Source: Hypericum androsaemum (lineage: Eukaryota > Streptophyta > Magnoliopsida > Malpighiales > Hypericaceae). From it: DNA of 64,000 bases. How positions within the stretch are numbered: position 1 is the stretch's first letter; each line of letters begins with the position of its first letter. Location of the stretch: contig OZ023197.1 of NCBI GenBank assembly GCA_963995505.1, positions 13,762,475 through 13,826,474 on the forward strand, written 5' to 3'. Below the pieces are notes generated by a model. It was not told where the DNA came from and ran no database searches. It saw only the letters and a program-made list of their open reading frames with translations. Position numbers and translations under genes: made by a program. Below, in pieces: positions 57,328 to 64,000 of this stretch.

Positions 57328-58319
57328 GAAATAAAGGTCAAATAGATCCCTCTACTAATATAAAAAGTTCAATTAACACTTTCTACTAAAAATGGGTCCA
57401 TTTGACACCTTATACTTATCAAAACGGACTAATTAATACCCCGAGACCAATTTTCCGGTGATCAGTGATACATCACCGTATTACATGGCATCCAAGTCGT
57501 CAATTTATATCACATAAATATTGATAAAATGGGATCCACTTCTTTCAACCATCTCTTCTTCTCCTCAATCCATCACTCTAGATTATCATAATCATTAGGG
57601 TTGTTAGGTTTCATGGCCGTTCAGACTTCAGAGTCCCTGACTATCCCTCGCTCTCTAACCCCAAATCCGTTGATGGGTTTAATTGATTTATCATGGATTT
57701 TCTTCCCTCAGTAAACGTTGGTGTAGATGCAAATTTTGGCTGTTAATCTAGGTTTTTGACTGTAGATGTCAATTTTCGTTAAGACCATCGACCCAAACTG
57801 AGAGGAAGATAAATTCATATCTTTAATCGAAAACCAACAAATCTAAAGAGAAGTGAAAAAGGGGTGGAGGAGAAAACTGTAGGTGTCGTTTGGAGTTTTC
57901 TCTCTCATGCATTAATGCACATGTCATTCTTTTTGGTGGATTTTCTCTGAATTAGAGATGACTTTGAATCTGAGTTTGCAAGATTCTGGAAAAGTTTGGT
58001 TTTTGAATCTGAGTTTTGATTATTTTGGATATTTTATTTCTGTAATAATATTGAGTGGAGAAGGTCTAAAGTGATGGGTTGAGGAGAAGAAGAGATGGTT
58101 GAATGAAGTGGCCCATACTTTATTAATATTTATGTGGTATAAATTAATGAATTGGATACTACATAATACCGTGTGATGTGTAATTGGTTACCGAAAAATT
58201 GGTCTCAAGGTATTATTTGGTTCGTTTTGATAAATACGGGGGTTAAATGGACCAATATCTAGTAGAAGATGTTAATTAGACTTTTTGTGTAAGTAGAAGG
58301 GCATATTTGATCTTTATTC
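57328..58319. mobile_element. Long-TIR Mutator-like non-autonomous element with 9-bp target duplication
   Basis: About 270 bases at each end are inverted repeats (left GATCCCTCTACTAATATAAA..., right its decayed complement; the motif CAACCATCTCTTCTTCTCCT occurs inverted near 57,547 and 58,086). ATAATATTA lies at both borders (57,319-57,327 and 58,321-58,329). The interior of about 450 bases is non-coding as far as I can see. The family differs from the 61-63 kb elements. Confidence 0.8.
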
Positions 58320-58329
58320 TATAATATTA

Positions 58330-59513
58330 TGATATCTATCACATTGACTAATTTAAATTTCAACCCTATAAGATCTATGAATAGCAAATAAATTTTCTTA
58401 TTAACAAAAACTCAAACTTAAATATTATTTGTTAAAATAGAAGAAAGAAATTATATGCGAGTGTTTCTTGGCGGAGGACAAAGAAATTTGTTATATGATA
58501 AAAAAAGACAGTAAAGGAAATTTGAGATCATCAATCCTCATCTGAAACGACGAATTTTTTTAAAGCGGTTACCAATACCGACCGTTTCTAAGAATTAAAT
58601 GTCATTTCTTCCTTTTGTATTCGATAATAAAATGCTTAAAAGTTGTAATATATCATAATTAATTGATCATATCACAACCTAGATACCTTTTGTGATCTTG
58701 ACATATTACGTGCTTGCATGAATAACTAAGTCACTGAATTTTATATATTTTTTTGTATTCAGATACTTATTAAGTGGACCAATCTGATAATATTTTTTGA
58801 ATGTTACATTTTTAAAATTTGAATTTGTAACTTCTTTAGTAAGATAACATTAACTCCTTTTATTGGTTGATTCAAGTGTGAAAACGGTGTCATGATACAT
58901 CTCGCCGATTTGCCAGAAAGAAACTCATCCCCACCATCAATAAGTAAGTTGGCAACCAAAAATAAATGCGTTCAGATTGCATGTGACACGTCGATGATTC
59001 CATCAGATAATCTTAAGATTATAAGTTTTGATATTTAGAGCCGAATATTACTTATTTTAATTTTTTATATTTATATTTTTAAAATTTTAATATAAAATAT
59101 TCTTAAATAAATTTAAGTCAATTATCACGTAACCAATACTTATTTGATTACCTAAGATTTGATTTTAATTTCTGCAGATCCTGCAATAAAGCGTTTACCA
59201 GATGTCACTAATTTACTCACTATAAGTAGCTTTCATCCATCAGTTCCCAGTTTCTGCCCACTATATTAATTGTAAGAGACATGTATGAGCCGGCATCTTC
59301 TTCAGGTCTCATGCCACTTTGGGAAAAAAGGAAACCACAGAAAGGCGTAGGTGGCTAAAGATTTGGACGCAATCAAGTTTTCTTCCGACTTGTCGGTCGA
59401 GTTATGATTGAAAATTTTCTTTTTTTAAAATGAAAAATTACTGTTTAGTTGAGTGGTAGGAACCTCTCGAGTTATTTTACGGTTCTTAAGAAGCGTTCAA
59501 TTAAGAAAAAAGA
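58330..59513. other. Intergenic stretch, no gene seen
   Basis: AT-rich DNA without recognisable coding or repeat structure. Confidence 0.5.
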
Positions 59514-60090
59514 TAGGGACGCAAGAAATATCTATACTCGTGGACCGGATCCTATCTTTGCCTCGTAGTTATAAGTAAGTTGATTTTGACTGAATTTAGG
59601 ATAATATATGAGTATGATTCTTTTTAAAGATGGAATCTTAGTTAGGTATAAATTATATAAATTAATATGCTGCCCTACCAACTTATCCTACTTTCAATCC
59701 TACTGTAACTAAACTTTAATTATACCCTCTTACCTCTTATGTTTATGTATTTGAAATTTGAAATAAAAAATCATCTACCATTTAACTTGAATTATGAAAT
59801 TTCATGTTTCATTGTTTCTTGAAATCTTCATTAAATCTTGATTTGTAACATATGAGTTATCTTATATTTATATATTTGAATTATATATATAATTACAATT
59901 TTATGCTTAAAAATTATCAAAAATATTTTATATTTAATTCAAAGATGTGAATCTGTAGACTCTATTGACCTTTTGGACTTTAGGGTAAATATATGATCTT
60001 ATTATAAATTTTTTATAGGATCGATGGTATGATATAAGTCAAACTCTTAAAATTAGAATATAGATAGGATCATACGTATAGCCATTCCTA
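59514..60090. mobile_element. hAT-like MITE, copy 3 (strongly decayed)
   Basis: Starts TAGGGACGCAAGAAATA and ends GCCATTCCTA. The internal order (GTTGATTTTGACTGAATTTAGG near the left end and GATCGATGGTATGATATAAGTC near the right) follows the copies at 5.9 and 38.2 kb. No clean target duplication is left. Confidence 0.6.
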
Positions 60091-61240
60091 AGGAAAAAAA
60101 AGGTTAAAAAGGAGATCAGAGAAGCTAAGACGTGCGAGGGTAATTATGAATCCAAAATAAAGATGACGAGTATTACCATCCAAATGACAAATGACAAGGA
60201 TGCCCTTACCGGCAGAATAAACAACAAGCATAAAATGGGAAACATGGCATATGACGGGCATCTAATCTAACCTAAAAAAATGTGCAACGTATGATATCCC
60301 TTTCAAAAAAAAAAGTTGGAAGTCTTCTAAGTCATTCTATATTGTTACGTGCTTGGATGTAGCGATTTGGTTAAGGCGACAGACAATAGCCCACACAGGA
60401 CAAGTTTGTTTTTTCTTTCAAATCATGGGGTATGCGAATATTGATTGGGTTGATTGCAAATTTTTTTCAAATTTAAATTCAAAAATTCTTAATTAAATTA
60501 GAATAATTTTATTGATGAGTGGTCAGCTGAATAGGGTGTCACGGTTTGTGCGGCTACATGTGATGAGTCCGACCGAATCAATCCCAACGACTGTGTGTTG
60601 TGTTCCTCCCGTGAAGGTCACATGCCTTGTCTGTATTTGCTTTATCTAAAATCGGGTGTATTTGGATTAAGGAACAAGACTACGGCATTAGCTCTCCTTC
60701 AGTTTGGTCTGCATTTGGACTCAGAAATCTCACATTGAACCAACTTCTGAACCGAGGAAAGATACTCAAATTTCTTGATCAATTTTGAGCTACATGGATA
60801 TTAATGGACAGTATACGAATAAGATCTATAAAAACAGATATTTTTGTACTTTTGTAATATAAGCTTTATATTTGTTTAACAAAAAATATACAAAATTTAG
60901 ATCTTAATATACGAATATTGGAGTTAGGTTGCGCATATAATCAAAAGACTTTGCCCTCCATTAGTATAGATTTTAAATTGGACATATAAACATAAAATAA
61001 CGGATTAGAGAATTCACATTTTATTATATATATACAGGCTAACTACTTCCTCGACCAAGAGATTGAGACGCATCAACTACTTCCTGGACCAAAAATTGAG
61101 ACGTTATTATCAATTTTTAAAATTTTACGATAAAAACAGAAAAGACCGATCCGGCTCTAGGGCCAGCCTGAGGTGTTCACACTGTGTAATTTAGTTGTAT
61201 TATGAACTTTCTTTTTTCCAATGTATATTTTTTAAAAACT
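60091..61240. other. Intergenic stretch, no gene seen
   Basis: AT-rich, non-coding. A direct repeat CAACTACTTCCT(C/G)GACCAA around 61,030 and 61,074 is the only structure noticed. Confidence 0.5.
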
Positions 61241-61561
61241 GGGAAAAAGTCACTTTAGTACATGTGGTATCCCCTATTCTGACTTGGGTACCTTATAGTT
61301 TAAAATTGATAGAACCGGTCCAACTTATTCCAAGTTTTCTCACTTACGTCCACCCAGGTCCGGTTAGCAAATTTTTGGGAAAACGACGTTGTTTTGACGC
61401 CTACGTAGCGTGCCACGTAGTAGTGGCTGAGATTAGTCGATGCTGATGTGGCAGTGGATAAATTATCAAATTAGTACCAAATTTTTTAATGGTCTTTTTC
61501 TAAAAACCCCGTCTCCTCCCTCTTTCCTCAGAGCTCGGGCTCATCTTGCTCCTCAGCTCAC

Positions 61562-61857
61562 CTCGTAGTCCTTCTCCATCGCGTCGAACTCCCCTATCTC
61601 CTCCGACGTCAATTCGGCGTCGTACTGCTCTAATTAGGAAACAAAAATCAATCAGGGTTCTGTAAGAAAATAAAGGGGGATTGAGGGAGGAGTAAACCGA
61701 GGAAAACGGCGGCGTCGCGGGAGAGCAGGAGGGTCTTGCGTTCGGACGGAACGGCGGCGTTTGGTTGGACGGAACGAGGGAAGGAGATGCCTTCCTTTAA
61801 CGAAATCCTCTCAATTATTTTCTCCATCGTCTCTTCCTTTACCCTCCCCGCTTCCAT
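61562..61857 (-). pseudogene. Captured two-exon fragment of a CCDC97-like (DUF2052) gene
   Basis: On the minus strand, exon 61,857-61,698 reads MEAGRVKEETMEKIIERISL then KTLLLSRDAAVFL. It ends at a GT donor, and an intron of 68 bases ends in TAATTAG. Exon 61,629-61,562 continues in frame as QYDAELTSEEIGEFDAMEKD plus YE, up to another GT donor. The joined motif L-SRDAAVFLE-x-Y-x8-E-x2-EFD-x3-DYE is what I remember from plant CCDC97-like proteins, whose animal relatives are linked to the SF3B splicing complex. The rest of the gene is absent, so this is a 5' fragment with its intron, as expected from DNA-level capture by a Mutator-like element. Confidence 0.6.
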
Positions 61858-62186
61858 CTTCTTTTTCGCTCCTCTGGTCTCTCTGTTGGACCTCCGCGCC
61901 TAGGGGGAAGAGATGGAGGAGAAGCCATAAGCGGCGGCGCCGAGCAGAGGCCATCGGGGGCTGATCCCGTGTTTCTCGATAGGGGTTTCCTCGGCAGAGG
62001 CGAGACGGTTACGGTCATCGTCGTGGATCGAAGGAGGTTACTACTGTTGACGAGGTCACAGAGATTGCTTCTTGGATTTTGATTTTGATGGAAATAATTT
62101 AGCTTCGTTTTTTATTTTGACAGGCACCGGAGAGGGGAGGGGAGGGGAGAGGAGAAGGGGTTTTTAGAAAAATTACAAATAAATTT

Positions 62187-62849
62187 GGGAAAAGTCCACT
62201 TTAATACCTTGTAGTATCGTCCGAAATCACTTTAGTACCCTGTGGTAAAAAATTGACCAATCGAGTCATACTTATTCCAATTAACATCAAAAAGGTCCTC
62301 GGGCAGTTGCCCGGAGCCGCCCGAACGCTGCCTGGACTACGTGGCCAGCCACGTCACCAAAACTTGATGACGTGGCGCCACGTGGACAACCATCTTCTTC
62401 CCTCTCTTCCTCTCCTCCTCCTCCTCCTCCTCCGCCTCCTCCTCCACTTCGTCCTCCTCCTCCTCGTCCTCCTCCTCCTCCTCCACTTCGTCCTCCTCCT
62501 CCTCCGCCTCGTCCTCCTCCTCCTCCTCCTCCTCCGCCTCCTCCTCCACTTCGTCGTCCTCCTCCTCCTCCTCCTCGTCATCCTCCTCCTCCTCCTCCTC
62601 CTCGTCGTCCTCCTCCTCCTCCTCCACTTCGTCCTCCTCCTCCTCCTCCTCCTCCTCCTCCTCCTCCTCCTCCACGTGGCGCCACGTAGTCCGGGCAGCG
62701 TTCGAGCGGGTCCGGGCAGCTCTGGGCAGCTGCCCGAGGACTTTTTTGATGTTAATTGGAATAAGTATGACTCGATTGGTCAGTTTTTTACCACAGGGTA
62801 CTAAAGTGATTTTGGGCGATACCACAGGGTACTAAAGTGGACTTTTCCC
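62187..62849. mobile_element. Second Mutator-like element nested inside the first, with perfect 9-bp target duplication
   Basis: TIRs of more than 150 bases (GGGAAAAGTCCACTTTA inward to the ACGTGGC region) are nearly identical in inverted orientation. AATAAATTT flanks both sides (62,178-62,186 and 62,850-62,858). The termini belong to the same family as the host element. The core is an expanded TCC microsatellite. Confidence 0.88.
62409..62672. repeat. (TCC)n microsatellite, about 260 bp, with interspersed variants
   Basis: Runs of TCC interrupted by TCCACTTCGTCC and TCGTCC units. All three frames of both strands are open here, giving Leu/Ser/Pro or Glu/Arg-rich pseudo-proteins without biological support. 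Confidence 0.92.
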
Positions 62850-63100
62850 AATAAATTTTGTACTAATTTGATAATTTATCTACCGCCACGTCAGAATCAA
62901 CTAATCTCAGCCATTATCACGTGGCACTCCACGTAGGAGTCAAAACGACGTCGTTTTTTAAAAAAAATCGTGAAACCGTAACTTGGTGGATTTAAGTGAG
63001 AAAAATTAGAATAAGTTGACCTAGTTCTATCGTTTTTAAACCACAGATTACACTAGTGAAAATAGAAGATACCACATGATACTAAAATAGACTTTTTCTT

Positions 63101-64000
63101 AAAAAATTATATTCCCTCCTACCAGAAAAAACTAAAAGTAGACAAATCATAAATAAAGTTGTTGAAAGTGACAAAGAACTTAAATTTTTGAAGAGAAATT
63201 GAACTTTATAAATGAAAAGATATCGTCTAGAAAGTTACATATTAGACAAAAATTAAAGGAATTAAAATATCTCATGAACTTTGTTTAGGAAAACATAGAG
63301 GGGTAAATTTATTTATAAATATGAAAATTTTATAACAAATTCCAATCAAACGTGTTTCTCGAGTTTTCTGCGGTTATTAGTTAATGAAAAGTTTAATTAA
63401 GTATTCAGTAGTTTTGACTTTGTTGACTTTAATACAATAAAATTTAAAACGCATCAAACGGGTGACCAAAGTTCCACGTCTCGCGAAGTTTTTTTTTTTG
63501 TTGGTGAGACCACGTCTTGCAAGTTTAGTGTCAAAGACTGCCTCTTCCATGTTGCCTTATCACATATCATGCCACATCAACCAATTCGCCACATGGACTG
63601 CTACGGAAGACATTTTTCAACTCCACCACACATTTTTAACAAATGTCCAAAACACCCAAAATGTAAATAATCTCAATTTTTACTTAAAAAAACTCTAAAG
63701 CCCTTTTTTCTGGCATATTCTTCTTTTGGATCCATCGTAGTTGATATTTAGTTGAACCACTGGTTTGGTTAACCATTTAAAAATCTTACTTTTTTTTCAA
63801 AATTAAAATAATATTATTATGTTTTTAAAAGTTTCAGGCTGTATTTAAATAAATGATAAGCATTTGAGTTTGAATTAAAAATTTAAATAACTTTTTAAAA
63901 AAATAAAAGTATAATAGAAATAAAATATACAAAAAATTTATTGTTTATTATCTGTCAAACCAATAATTAACATTTTTTAAGCACCTCTAATCATATCTGT
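63101..64000. other. AT-rich intergenic stretch, no gene seen
   Basis: Non-coding. The open frame 63,462-63,698 has no recognisable domain. Confidence 0.5.

Larger units (their letters stand above)
61241..63100. mobile_element. Pack-MULE-like element with roughly 270-bp TIRs
   Basis: The left end GGGAAAAAGTCACTTTAGTA and right end TACTAAAATAGACTTTTTCTT are inverted. Similarity continues inward for about 270 bases (shared ATAAATTATCAAATTAGTAC, GCTGAGATTAGT, AAAACGACG, AACTTATTC in opposite orientation). Between the TIRs lie a GC-rich stretch with two captured exons (61,562-61,857, minus) and a second inserted element (62,187-62,849). The outer target duplication is decayed. The TIR family is the same as the hairpin MITE at 24.15 kb. 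Confidence 0.75.

Noticed and set aside
62253..62825. Long open frames on both strands through the TCC region
   Set aside because: They arise because a trinucleotide repeat has no stops in any frame. Composition is pure Leu/Pro/Ser or Glu/Arg with no domain, and the TIR sequence supplies the ends.

Overview
This is nuclear DNA from a flowering plant, most likely a eudicot. The host genes are intron-rich with GT..AG introns, and the cytosolic ribosomal-protein genes carry plant-type site II (TGGGCC) promoter motifs. Between the genes lie AT-rich stretches full of Ty1/copia, Mutator-like, hAT-like, LINE and SINE remnants. No prokaryotic or organellar gene block is present.

Layout. 0-19.9 kb is a repeat-rich accessory region. 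It holds a broken SANT/MYB-type gene remnant, a broken mini C2H2 zinc-finger gene, hAT-like and Mutator-like MITEs, a LINE 3' fragment with a 19-bp target duplication, a DUF4283/zinc-knuckle pseudogene, a small array of U6-snRNA-derived sequences inside a 486-bp tandem duplication, and a 5'-truncated copia element. 19.9-23.4 kb is an inverted pair of F-box/DUF295 genes, one broken and one intact. 26.4 kb carries an intact mini C2H2 gene. 28.47-35.18 kb is a 20-exon VAC14 gene (PIKfyve/FAB1 scaffold) with one extra C in exon 8, a duplicated splice acceptor, a SINE and an LTR fold-back in its introns. 35.66-44.70 kb is an inverted segmental duplication carrying two RPL6 (eL6) genes head to head; 975 bp including introns are identical in the two copies although the flanks have diverged. 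45.42-48.38 kb is a five-exon SET-domain (Rubisco LSMT-like) methyltransferase gene. 50.1 kb has a short single-exon gene of unknown role. 51.37-56.16 kb is a full-length but coding-dead copia element with 227-bp LTRs and an ACAAT target duplication. 57.3-63.1 kb holds long-TIR Mutator-like elements, including one that appears to have captured two exons of a CCDC97-like gene (a Pack-MULE) and was then invaded by a second element of the same TIR family carrying a TCC microsatellite.

The host genes (VAC14, RPL6 x2, SET methyltransferase, F-box, C2H2) are functionally unrelated neighbours, as is usual in plants. The most informative signals concern genome dynamics: apparent gene conversion between the inverted RPL6 copies, exon capture by a nested Mutator-like element, and apparent U6/LINE chimeric retrocopies. 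All homology calls come from reading the sequence and from remembered family features; no database search was run.
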